Below, one piece after another: positions 9,823 to 18,166 of a DNA stretch of 64,000 bases. The notes under the pieces were generated by a model. The model was not told the DNA's origin. It did no database searches and saw nothing but the letters and a program-made list of their open reading frames with translations. The translations under genes and the position numbers were made by a program. Position 1 is the stretch's first letter. Each line of letters opens with the position of its first letter. The DNA comes from Campylobacter portucalensis (GTDB lineage Bacteria > Campylobacterota > Campylobacteria > Campylobacterales > Campylobacteraceae), in assembly GCF_009690845.1 (NCBI RefSeq), contig NZ_VWSJ01000027.1, positions 1-64,000 of the forward strand. Direction: 5' to 3'.

Positions 9823-10127
9823 AAATTTAGCTTTCTTATTAGTTTTAATAAATTTGCTATCTAAATCATTATCTAAACTAGCACTTTTTTATACAAGAAA
9901 ATTTACCATTCTTATATTTTTAAATTTAAGTTTGATTTATGATATCCTAAAATATTTTTATAATGCCTTACTCTAACATATCATATTATAATTTATCAAA
10001 TTTTATATTCATATCTTTCGTTTAGGTTTTATTGTTTGATTTAATAAATTTAGTTAAATAAGTAGTCCATCTTTTAAATATTTACACGCTCTATTGCCTT
10101 TATATTTTGAGTTTATCAGATCTTAAT
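9823..10127. other. Gene-free spacer between two matching palindromes
   Basis: About 305 bases of AT-rich sequence with stops in every frame. It is flanked by near-identical 23- and 24-base palindromes. I recognise no protein or RNA; it may be a decayed gene. Confidence 0.4.
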
Positions 10128-10151
10128 AAGCTTAGTAAATTTACTAAGCTT
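10128..10151. terminator. 24-base perfect palindrome after the phosphoethanolamine transferase gene
   Basis: AAGCTTAGTAAATTTACTAAGCTT is a perfect palindrome three bases beyond the stop of the minus-strand gene. It probably forms a terminator hairpin. It differs from the copy at 9800 by a single A in the centre. Confidence 0.55.
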
Positions 10152-10154
10152 AAA

Positions 10155-11674
10155 TTAATTTTTAAATTTAGATATATCTATAGCAAAATCACTTTCATTG
10201 CTGATTAGAGCTTTGGAATTTAAAACATCATCTTGAATTCCTTCTTCAAAGATGTCGTTGATTTTTGTAATATTTTTAGTTTTAACTCCTATTAGTTTTG
10301 AAAAACTCTCGCTAAAATAGTTATTATAGCTTCTATTTTTGATCCAAATTCTATCTTTATCATCACTTGATAATTTTAATAGCGGAATTTCAAGTGCTTG
10401 TTTTGATGGATAGTCTCTCACTACTAATTCAAATTTAGAAAATTTTTCAATATGAGTTAATCCATGATCGCTAAAATACACCATTGAAAAGCTTTCGCTC
10501 TTATCTTTTTGATAAGCATCTTGCAAAATTTTATATACACTCTCTAAATCATTATCTGTTTGTTTTATTAAATCTACATAGCAATTTATATTGAAAGTTT
10601 TTTTATCTTTATATTTACGATATGATTTATTTGTTAGTTTTTTGCAAAAAGTTGGATGCTCTCCTACAAAATGCAAGAAAAATACTCTAACTTTTTTACT
10701 CTTTATTTTATAAAATTCCCCAAATTTTTTGACCAAATTCGCATCGGTTTTATCTTGTATAGATGGATCATTTTCTAAAAAGTACTGAACCCCAGCTCTT
10801 TTTGCTAATATTGTTGTTGGTGTGTCATGAACTCCAAAATATCCTTGATTTGACAACCAGTAAGTCTCAAAACCAGCTAAATTTGCTAAGTCTATTATAT
10901 TGTAATTAAAATCTTGATTGTAATTTAAAGAATTTTTTAGATTTTTTATCGTGTTTATAGCAGTTGATTGATAACCATCTATAAAAAGACCATTTACGCC
11001 ATCTAAAAATGGGGTATTTTTTTGATTATATCCATAAAGATGAGTGTAGTCTTTTCTCATACTTTCGCCAATTATGATGATAAAATTTTTATATTTTGGA
11101 TCTATACTTTCAATCTCCCATTTTGGCTCGATTTTTGTATTTTTTAGAAGCGTTAAATTTTCATAACCAGAATTTAGATACTCTATAATCCTAGCAACAG
11201 AACTTGTCGAGCTTATGCTCCATAATTTTCCAGTTGCAGTAAGTGTGGTAAAAATTAAAAGTAAAACAGCTAGCCATCTTTTAGTAAAATTTATCTTTGG
11301 CATTTTTTTATATAGAAATAGTAAAAAAATTAAGCTAGTAATCGAGATGAATATATATTGCCAAGGAATTGATGTTGCAAAATCTCTTGCTTCGCTTCCA
11401 TAAGTAGCATAGATTGAAACTACAAAATCTTTATTTACAACACCATGCAAAATCCCAGTAGGTGCATAAAATGCTAATATACAACAAAAAGCAAAACAAA
11501 TCCAAAAAAATCTCTTAAGATGTAAAAATAAAAATATAGTAAAAGCTAAATATAGCGTGTTTGTGTAGAAATTTAAACCAGAAGAGAAGTTGATTCTACC
11601 AGTTCCTATATTTAAATAAATGCTAATAAAAAATATTATTAATATATATATATATATATATATCTTTTTTTCAT
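10155..11674 (-). CDS. eptC: Lipid A / core phosphoethanolamine transferase (EptA/EptC family), switched OFF by a dinucleotide tract
   Basis: An inner-membrane sulfatase-fold enzyme that moves phosphoethanolamine to lipid A (and in Campylobacter also to core and flagellar rod). The open part holds the periplasmic domain: FIIIIGESMRKDYTHLYGYN, a TPFLDG segment, STAINTIKNLKNSLNY with the likely nucleophile threonine, FFLHFVGEHP and YFSDHGLTH. The natural start is the ATG at 11672-11674 after aaggagaaattt. After four codons it enters (AT)11 and then meets TAA. With ten or thirteen AT units the frame runs LIIFFISIYL into the missing N-terminal membrane segments and joins the rest without a stop, giving 505 residues, the usual family length. 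Without it, only a weak internal TTG at 11450 remains. Confidence 0.88.
11642..11663 (-). repeat. (AT)11 microsatellite in the 5' coding region of the phosphoethanolamine transferase
   Basis: Eleven AT units begin two bases into the fourth codon after the ATG. Unit counts equal to 1 modulo 3 (10 or 13) give a full-length protein; 11 gives an immediate TAA, and 12 gives a stop six codons later. This is the layout of a phase-variation switch. Confidence 0.85.
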
Positions 11675-11692
11675 AAATTTCTCCTTAAATGC

Positions 11693-11716
11693 TTCTTAGG
11701 AAAAAATTCCTAAGAA
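11693..11716 (-). terminator. Hairpin terminator after brnQ
   Basis: TTCTTAGGAA and TTCCTAAGAA form a perfect 10-bp stem with a four-base loop, six bases beyond the brnQ stop and just upstream of the next ribosome binding site on the minus strand. Confidence 0.65.
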
Positions 11717-11722
11717 TAAATT

Positions 11723-13048
11723 TTAATAGTTATCTTTTTTTGCAAAAATTAAATAAAAAAGATACGTGATTATAAAACAAATAGCAGTTGGAACTATCCA
11801 TCCCAACATAGAGCTATAAAATGGGAATTGTTTTACAACATCTGTTATAAATGGAATATTGATACCTGTTATATCCAAAGCGTTTATGATACCAATCAAA
11901 GCACAAACATAAACACAAACTCTATAAATGAGTCTATTTGAATCTATCATTTTGTTTATTAAAGATAGTATTATTAAAATGATAGAAATAGGATATAAAG
12001 ATATAAGCACAGGAACGCTAAATTTTAAAATTTGATTTAGTCCTAAATTTGCTACTAAAAAGCTAACTACGCACCAAATAACTACCCAAATTTTATAATT
12101 TATCTTAGGGCAAATACTCTCAAAATAACTACTTACTGAACTAATCAAACCAGTAGTTGTTGTAAAGCAAGCTAAGAAAAATGCTAGTCCAAGTATAATT
12201 CTACCGCTATTTCCAAATAGATGATTTGATAACTCAGATAAAATAGCCGCTCCGTTTTGTGAATTTGCAAATTCATTCATCCCTCCAGCACTTGCACCTA
12301 AAAATCCAAGCATAATATAAATTATCATTAAAATCGCACCAGCAACCATTCCAGCTTTAATTGTTGCATTTGAAAGATACTCTTCGTTTTTAACGCCCAT
12401 ATCTTTCATAGCAGTAGCTACGATTATACCAAAAACAAGGGCAGCTAAAGCATCCATTGTCTGATATCCTTCTACAAATGCCTTACTAGCAGGAGCAATC
12501 GCATAATCGCCCTTAGGTGTAGCAAAATTTCCAGGTAAATTTATATATCCAGCCACAAAAAATACAACAATCAAAATAAGCATAGCAGGCGTTAGCCATT
12601 TACCTAAAAGCTCAACCATTTTTGATGGATAAATACAAACATACCAATTTAATACAAAATATATTGCTCCATAAACAGCTAATGATAAAGAGTGATAATC
12701 TTTGTCGATAAATGGCATAATTGAAATTTCAAAAGGCATATTTGCAGCTCTAGGAATCGCAAGCAATGGTCCAATTGACACATAAATGGCTGTTACAAAA
12801 ATCACAGCAAACCAAGAATCTGCTCTACTTGCAAGGCTTTTTAAATCGCCTGCTTTTGCTACTGCAGCTACTCCTAAAACTGGTAGAACAACTGCTGTTA
12901 AGCAAAAAAACATAATAGCTAAATAATAGCTAGTTCCAGCGTCTTTTCCAACCATAGGCGGAAAAATGAAATTTCCCGCACCAAAAAACATAGAAAACAA
13001 CATTAATGAAATTATAAAAAATTGCTTTTTATTAAGTCCTTTTTCCAT
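11723..13048 (-). CDS. brnQ: Branched-chain amino acid carrier (LIVCS family, BrnQ)
   Basis: 441 residues with about twelve membrane segments. The N terminus LNKKQFFIISLMLFSMFFGAGNFIFPPMVGKDAG is the hallmark of the family. IPRAANMPFEISIMPF, EGYQTMDALAALVFGIIV and FFLACFTTTTGLISSVSSYF are also typical. It takes up leucine, isoleucine and valine with a sodium ion or proton. It starts with ATG preceded by aggagt on the coding strand and ends at a hairpin terminator. It stands alone between two surface-related genes on the same strand. Confidence 0.93.
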   Translation of the reverse strand: MEKGLNKKQFFIISLMLFSMFFGAGNFIFPPMVGKDAGTSYYLAIMFFCLTAVVLPVLGVAAVAKAGDLKSLASRADSWFAVIFVTAIYVSIGPLLAIPRAANMPFEISIMPFIDKDYHSLSLAVYGAIYFVLNWYVCIYPSKMVELLGKWLTPAMLILIVVFFVAGYINLPGNFATPKGDYAIAPASKAFVEGYQTMDALAALVFGIIVATAMKDMGVKNEEYLSNATIKAGMVAGAILMIIYIMLGFLGASAGGMNEFANSQNGAAILSELSNHLFGNSGRIILGLAFFLACFTTTTGLISSVSSYFESICPKINYKIWVVIWCVVSFLVANLGLNQILKFSVPVLISLYPISIILIILSLINKMIDSNRLIYRVCVYVCALIGIINALDITGINIPFITDVVKQFPFYSSMLGWIVPTAICFIITYLFYLIFAKKDNY

Positions 13049-13229
13049 ATAAACTCCTAAATTTAGTAAATTTCATAAATAATGCATAAAATATCCTTAA
13101 AATATTATAAAAATAGATGCTTTTTTAATGCAATAAAAAATTTTATAACTTTTTTACACATAAAAATTTAAATATTATTTGAAGTGATTTTTAAGATTTA
13201 GTCTGTATTTTTAAATAAATTTATATCTG

Positions 13230-13249
13230 AAGCCCTAAATTTAGGGCTT
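13230..13249. terminator. Hairpin terminator after the TupA-like gene
   Basis: AAGCCCTAAATTTAGGGCTT is a perfect 20-base palindrome, four bases beyond the stop of the minus-strand binding-protein gene. Confidence 0.65.
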
Positions 13250-13253
13250 AAAT

Positions 13254-14096
13254 TTAATTTTCTATAAAATACTTTTTTGCATAATTTGCATCTTTATATA
13301 AAGCATCTTTGTATTTTTCCTTGCCATAATTTCTTATAATCTCTTGTCCTTTATTGGAAGCTACAAACTCAACAAATTCCTTTGCTAATTTATAATTTTT
13401 TGAGCCATCATCATTTCTAGTTAGGGCTGAATAGGTATTTATAAGATAAGGATCTCCTTTAAATAAAACTTCACTATTTAAAAGTTCATTTTTTGCAACC
13501 ACATAAGTGCTACTATCAGTCATAAAATATCCATTTGTTTTATCAGCTTTTTTTAAGGTTGCAAGCATAAAGTCTTTATTTTCTTGATACCACTCGCCTT
13601 TTGGCTCTATATTTGTCATTTTCCAAATGCTTAACTCTTTTTTATGAGTGCCTGAATTATCGCCTCTAGTATAAAAAAGTGATTTTGAATCAGCTATTTT
13701 TTTATAAGCTTCTTTAACATCTTTAGCTTCTTTTATACCAGCAAGATCGCTTTTTGGACCGATTATATAAAACTCATTTGAACCAATTAAGGTTCTATTA
13801 TCAGCCCAGCCCTCACTAACTGCGTTTATTTCAGCTTTTGGGGTATGAACCATAGCTATATCAATCTTTTTATCTTTTAAAAGTTCAAGAGTTTTGCCAC
13901 TTCCAGCTTTTATCCAGCAAATTTTAGCGTCTTTATCTTTACTAAATTCATTTGCTAAAACCTCTACTAAACCAAGTTCTCCAGGGCTTCCAGTTGCTAG
14001 TCTTAGCTCTAAATTTCCATCGCCGTAAATTTGAGTACAATTTATAGCCAGCAGAGTATTTGTTATAAGTGCTGAAGATAAAAATATTTTTTTCAT
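13254..14096 (-). CDS. TupA-like periplasmic oxyanion-binding protein (orphan)
   Basis: 280 residues with a signal peptide of about 18 residues, then LRLATGSPGELGLVEVLANEF and IDIAMVHTPKAE. The segment LFYTRGDNSGTHKKELSIWK matches FFSRGDKSGTHNKEVTVWK of the true TupA at 30765. The fold is that of tungstate/phosphate-type binding proteins. The ligand loop differs: TupA has TTTSTDNTG where this protein has ATGSPGELG, so the ligand or its affinity may differ. No permease or ATPase adjoins it. It lies 115 bases downstream of a TonB-dependent receptor on the same strand, suggesting the receptor passes its ligand to this protein. It could share the TupBC membrane parts. Tungstate, molybdate or another oxyanion are all possible. 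Confidence 0.8.
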   Translation of the reverse strand: MKKIFLSSALITNTLLAINCTQIYGDGNLELRLATGSPGELGLVEVLANEFSKDKDAKICWIKAGSGKTLELLKDKKIDIAMVHTPKAEINAVSEGWADNRTLIGSNEFYIIGPKSDLAGIKEAKDVKEAYKKIADSKSLFYTRGDNSGTHKKELSIWKMTNIEPKGEWYQENKDFMLATLKKADKTNGYFMTDSSTYVVAKNELLNSEVLFKGDPYLINTYSALTRNDDGSKNYKLAKEFVEFVASNKGQEIIRNYGKEKYKDALYKDANYAKKYFIEN

Positions 14097-14211
14097 TTAA
14101 TTTCCTTTAATTTTTATGTAGTGTATCTTGAAATAGTAAATTTATCACCTGTTATCAAATCAAATGAGTCGATTAAATTTATTAATATAGTGATAAATTT
14201 AGTCAAGATTG

Positions 14212-16893
14212 TCAAAATTTATACTCAAAACCTGCATGCAGTGTCCTTCCTGGCGCAGGAGTTAGCCCCATATTGTTTGAATCTAAATAGTATCTATTTG
14301 TGAGATTATCCAAACTTATTGAAAATTTTATATTATTTTTAGGCATATAATCTAAATATAAATCCACAATTGAATAAGGGTCCCACTGAGCACTATTTGT
14401 TTCGCCTTTTTGTGTATCGTTAAAATTCCAAATAGATACAAACCTTTTGCTATAATAACTATATCTAGCCCCTAAATCTAATTTATTATTTAAAAGTCTT
14501 GTTCCTAAATTTACAAAAAGTGTTGTTTTTGGCGGGACTGAATTTGAGAGATTTGAGCCATCGATGCCACCATTATAACACTGTTTTTGACCTGGCTTTA
14601 AATTTGATGATTTTTGACAAAAATTAGTTTTTAAAATTCTATTAAATCCTAAATTTGAATAAAATTTACCACTATCAAAATAAATAGAAGCCTCTAACCC
14701 TCTAAATAAAGCACTTTTGATATTGGTTGTTTGCTGAAAATTACTTTTTAAAATATTCGTTCTTGTTAAATAATCTTTTGTATAGTTGTTATAAAAAGCG
14801 AATTTAAAACCAAAAACATTATCAAAATTAGCTAAATTTTCATACAATAAATTTGTACCGATTTCAAAATCAAAATGTCTTTCTGGCTTTAAAGAGTTAT
14901 GTTTTGCTTCTCCTTGATTTTGAATTCCCCATCCTTTTGTGGCTTGAAAAAGACTAGGATTTCTAACAGCTTGAGCATATTTTGCGTATAAAATGACGTT
15001 TTCATTTGCCTTGAAAGTCATCATAAATGCTGGACTTAAAGCTTTTGTTTTTATGTTTGGAGTAAAAATTTTGTTGATTTTTAGTTTTTTGTTATGATCA
15101 TATCCATTTGGAATTTGCAAAGGATTGTTGTCTTTTATTTTTGCATTTATATATCTCAATCCAAAATCAGCTTCAAATTTATCAAAAATAGGATAATTAA
15201 CCCATAAAAATGCACTTACTTCATCTCTTTTTGCATCTCTTTCATACAGCTTTCCATTAGCTTTAAAATCAGCAACTCTAAATTTTGCAGGATCATAACC
15301 TCTTTTTTTCAAAAATTCTATATGAGAAGTAGATGTTGGGTAGTTTTTCTTTCTAAGTCTTTCATCTGTATCTTTTGGTTGTTTAAATCTCTCATAAGTA
15401 TAAGAAATTCCATAATTTATTTTCAAAGGCTTATTTTTTATATCTAAAATGCTTGTATTTTCTAAGCTAAATCCTATTTGATTTGAGATTATAAAAGAGG
15501 CGTATCTGCTATCTAAAGGAGTTAGGATAGAGTTTTTATCATAATCAACTAAATCTTCAACAAAAGGCATAAATAAAGATGTGTCATTTTTAGTAAAATA
15601 TGAATTAAATTTAAGATCAAGATATGGATTGTTAGGATTATATCTATAGCTAGAACTAATTGAATCAATTACAACTTCTTGACCCTCGCCTTGTAAAGCA
15701 CCATCGCTTCTAATACTTGTTTGAGATGGCATTAATTCTCCAAAATTGCTATCATATCTGCTATAAGTGAGATTAAAATTTTGAAACTCATCATATAAAT
15801 TTAGTTTTGCTAAATAAGATTTACTCTCTAAAAATGTATTTAAAACCTCTTCTTTGGCTCTATAATATGTGTAATTTCCTTGTTTAAAAACTAGCTTCTT
15901 AGATATAATTTCATGGCTTACTGCTTGTAAGTAGCCGTTATAATTTTTATATTTGCTAGGATCTTCTAGCTCTTTTGCTAAATCTGGATCATATTCTAAT
16001 ATGTTTTTTATATTATAATCATCATCATATATTGCTTTACTGGTTTTAATTCCTATGATTTGTGGAGTTGAACCATATTTTCCAGCAAAATAATTGCCTT
16101 GAAATTTTCTTGCATAAGCTAAAACGATATCAGCATTTTCCCATTTTTTAGCAAAAGCAATGCTTCCATTCCAGCTTTGTCCTAAATTTTGAAAAGGATT
16201 TTTATTTTGATATCTAGCAGGCGTGTTGTATGTTTGAGGATGTTTTTGTAGATATGCTTTGCACTCTTCATCATCTTCGTCTTTGCAACTATCAACCCAT
16301 TTAGTTCTATAGCCTCCACGAGTGTATAAAGATGGCTTTTTGCTTGTATTTGACATAATTCCGCCGCTTATTCTTACACCCCAATCATTATCATCTAAAA
16401 TTATATCTTTATATCCTATGGTTTGCATTCTAACAACACCACCAGTTGCACCAACCCCATCGCCTCCAAAATTTACTCCTTTTTGTATCTCTATACTAGA
16501 TATTAAATCAGGATCAAGATATGTTCTAGTACTAGATCCTGCATATCCTTGCCAAGATGGAACAGACCTTAAGCCATTATCTATATAAATAGGAACCCTA
16601 TTTTCATTTTGAAGACCTCTAATATTTACTGTGATTGCGCCGCTATTTCGTTTATTTGTGATAAATACTCCTGGAATTGAACTTAAAAAATCTCCAACAG
16701 AACTACCTCTAAATCTTGAAATATTTTTGCCATCTAAATAAGAAAAAGATCCAGACTGTTGATAATTTTTTAATAAAACTTCGCCTTGATATGGGCGATT
16801 TGTAGCAGATATGTTAAACTCATCAAAAATTAACTCATCTTGTGCTTGCAATATCTGAGTTAAAACTAAAAATATTGTAAATTTTTTATACAT
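14212..16893 (-). CDS. TonB-dependent outer-membrane receptor
   Basis: 893 residues with a signal peptide (MYKKFTIFLVLTQILQAQ), a plug domain (SSVGDFLSSIPGVFITNK, ITVNIRGLQNENRVPIYIDN, ISSIEIQKGVNFGGDGVGATGGVVRM) and a large beta-barrel ending GRTLHAGFEYKF with the C-terminal aromatic residue. Family members import iron chelates, heme, cobalamin or metals using TonB energy; the substrate is not evident from sequence. It shares little detail with the receptor at 18167 and has extra loops with paired cysteines (SCKDEDDEECK). The next gene downstream on the same strand is a TupA-like binding protein, which makes an oxyanion complex a possible ligand. It diverges from ChaN across a region containing a Fur-box match. 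Confidence 0.9.
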   Translation of the reverse strand: MYKKFTIFLVLTQILQAQDELIFDEFNISATNRPYQGEVLLKNYQQSGSFSYLDGKNISRFRGSSVGDFLSSIPGVFITNKRNSGAITVNIRGLQNENRVPIYIDNGLRSVPSWQGYAGSSTRTYLDPDLISSIEIQKGVNFGGDGVGATGGVVRMQTIGYKDIILDDNDWGVRISGGIMSNTSKKPSLYTRGGYRTKWVDSCKDEDDEECKAYLQKHPQTYNTPARYQNKNPFQNLGQSWNGSIAFAKKWENADIVLAYARKFQGNYFAGKYGSTPQIIGIKTSKAIYDDDYNIKNILEYDPDLAKELEDPSKYKNYNGYLQAVSHEIISKKLVFKQGNYTYYRAKEEVLNTFLESKSYLAKLNLYDEFQNFNLTYSRYDSNFGELMPSQTSIRSDGALQGEGQEVVIDSISSSYRYNPNNPYLDLKFNSYFTKNDTSLFMPFVEDLVDYDKNSILTPLDSRYASFIISNQIGFSLENTSILDIKNKPLKINYGISYTYERFKQPKDTDERLRKKNYPTSTSHIEFLKKRGYDPAKFRVADFKANGKLYERDAKRDEVSAFLWVNYPIFDKFEADFGLRYINAKIKDNNPLQIPNGYDHNKKLKINKIFTPNIKTKALSPAFMMTFKANENVILYAKYAQAVRNPSLFQATKGWGIQNQGEAKHNSLKPERHFDFEIGTNLLYENLANFDNVFGFKFAFYNNYTKDYLTRTNILKSNFQQTTNIKSALFRGLEASIYFDSGKFYSNLGFNRILKTNFCQKSSNLKPGQKQCYNGGIDGSNLSNSVPPKTTLFVNLGTRLLNNKLDLGARYSYYSKRFVSIWNFNDTQKGETNSAQWDPYSIVDLYLDYMPKNNIKFSISLDNLTNRYYLDSNNMGLTPAPGRTLHAGFEYKF

Positions 16894-17041
16894 AATTTTT
16901 CACCTTTTTTATTTAAAATTTTGTATTATATTGTATAAAATTTAAAAATTTATTAATGATTTTAATTATTGTTTTTTATAGAAGGAAAATTTTATCAAGC
17001 AATAAAATATTTCATTAAAATTTATCTTATTTTAAGTTAAA

Positions 17042-17056
17042 TGATAATAATATTCA
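17042..17056. promoter_or_regulatory. Probable Fur box between divergent iron-uptake genes
   Basis: TGATAATAATATTCA matches the 7-1-7 Fur consensus TGATAATNATTATCA at 12 of 14 defined positions. It lies 29 bases before the chosen start of the ChaN gene and about 150 bases from the start of the divergent receptor. Iron repression of the ChaN side is likely. Confidence 0.65.
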
Positions 17057-17084
17057 CTTGATGATTAATAATAAAGTTGAGATT

Positions 17085-17957
17085 ATGAATAATTTTACAT
17101 TGTGTGCTAGTAGGGTCAAATTTACGCAAGTTATTTTTTGTTTATTGTTTATTGTAATTTTTCTTGGTTGTTCTTTTAATAAACTCGAAGTTAGCGATGA
17201 TTTTAATGATTTTAGAGTCATAAATTCAAACACGAAAGAAATTTTAAATTATGAAGAGTTTATAAATTTGCTTTTAGAAAATGATATTATTTTATTGGGA
17301 GAATCACATAAAACACCTTACCATCATTTTTTAGAGAAAAAAATCATACTTGATTTAGCTAAATTTAAGCCTATAAATGTTGTATTTGAGATGGGCGGTG
17401 CTGATTTACAAAAAGATTGGGATAATGCTACTAAAAATAGAGATAAAATTTCTCCAAATAAACTAAAAAAAGCTTTAAATTGGGATGATAGTTGGGATTT
17501 TAAATATTATGGTGATTTGGTTAGTAGCTTATTTTATGGTGGGGTAAAATTTAGTGCTGGAAATTTAAGTAAAGATGAAATAAATACAATATATAGTGGT
17601 GCTATGCCACTATATGGCATAAAATCAACAACAAAAGATGTTAAAGAAAAGATAAAATTACACATAAATCGAACTCATAAAATTGATGAAAAAATTTTAG
17701 AAAAAATGGTTGAAATTCAGCAATTTAAAGATAGAAGAATGGCAGATAAATTAGTAAATAGCGATATTTTATCTGTTTTGGTAGCAGGTAGATTTCACGT
17801 TGATAAAAATTTTGGAGCTCCTCTTCATATAGATGATTTTAATAAAAATAAAAAGTATGCAGTTGTTGTTTTTGGGGATATCGATGAGATTATAAATGAA
17901 GAAAATAGCTTGATGAGTGATTATTTTATAGAATTTAAACAAGGTTTAAAATGGTAA
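17085..17957 (+). CDS. chaN: ChaN-family heme/iron-binding lipoprotein
   Basis: About 290 residues with a lipoprotein signal (VIFCLLFIVIFLGCS, lipobox LGC), then the ChaN domain: LENDIILLGESHKTPYHHFLEKKII, INVVFEMGGADLQKDWDNA, a middle region, and a late VAGRFHVDKNFGAPLHI with the histidine of the family. ChaN proteins bind heme and sit next to TonB systems; the C. jejuni counterpart Cj0177 precedes Cj0178. I chose the ATG at 17085 because the upstream TTG and ATG at 17058 and 17061 fall against the Fur box. It is first in the TonB operon, followed by a small remnant and the receptor. Confidence 0.85.
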   Translation: MNNFTLCASRVKFTQVIFCLLFIVIFLGCSFNKLEVSDDFNDFRVINSNTKEILNYEEFINLLLENDIILLGESHKTPYHHFLEKKIILDLAKFKPINVVFEMGGADLQKDWDNATKNRDKISPNKLKKALNWDDSWDFKYYGDLVSSLFYGGVKFSAGNLSKDEINTIYSGAMPLYGIKSTTKDVKEKIKLHINRTHKIDEKILEKMVEIQQFKDRRMADKLVNSDILSVLVAGRFHVDKNFGAPLHIDDFNKNKKYAVVVFGDIDEIINEENSLMSDYFIEFKQGLKW

Positions 17958-18091
17958 AAATCTTATTAAACTTAACTTTTTATTTCGGTTTATTTTGCGT
18001 ATTTACAAATATTCAAGAGCTTAAGTTTAATAAATTAAAAATTTCAACTAAAGAAATAAAAATAGCAAAAGCAATTTGTATTTCTGGCTAG
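17951..18091 (+). pseudogene. Remnant of a TonB-receptor N terminus
   Basis: A 46-codon reading frame beginning inside the chaN stop region. After a hydrophobic start it reads ELKFNKLKISTKEIKIAKA and then stops. This parallels EIEFDNLKISAKEIKDDDK in the mature N terminus of the next receptor. It looks like the leftover 5' end of a duplicated receptor gene; no plug or barrel follows. Confidence 0.5.
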
Positions 18092-18166
18092 AGGAATAAC
18101 TTTTATAATAAATGTTTCATATAAATTTTTAAGATAAAAAATAAAATTAATATATAAGGAGATAAA

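Noticed and set aside
9773-9976. 67-codon open frame over the polA 3' end
   Set aside because: It begins inside polA in another frame, runs through the palindrome and shows no protein features.
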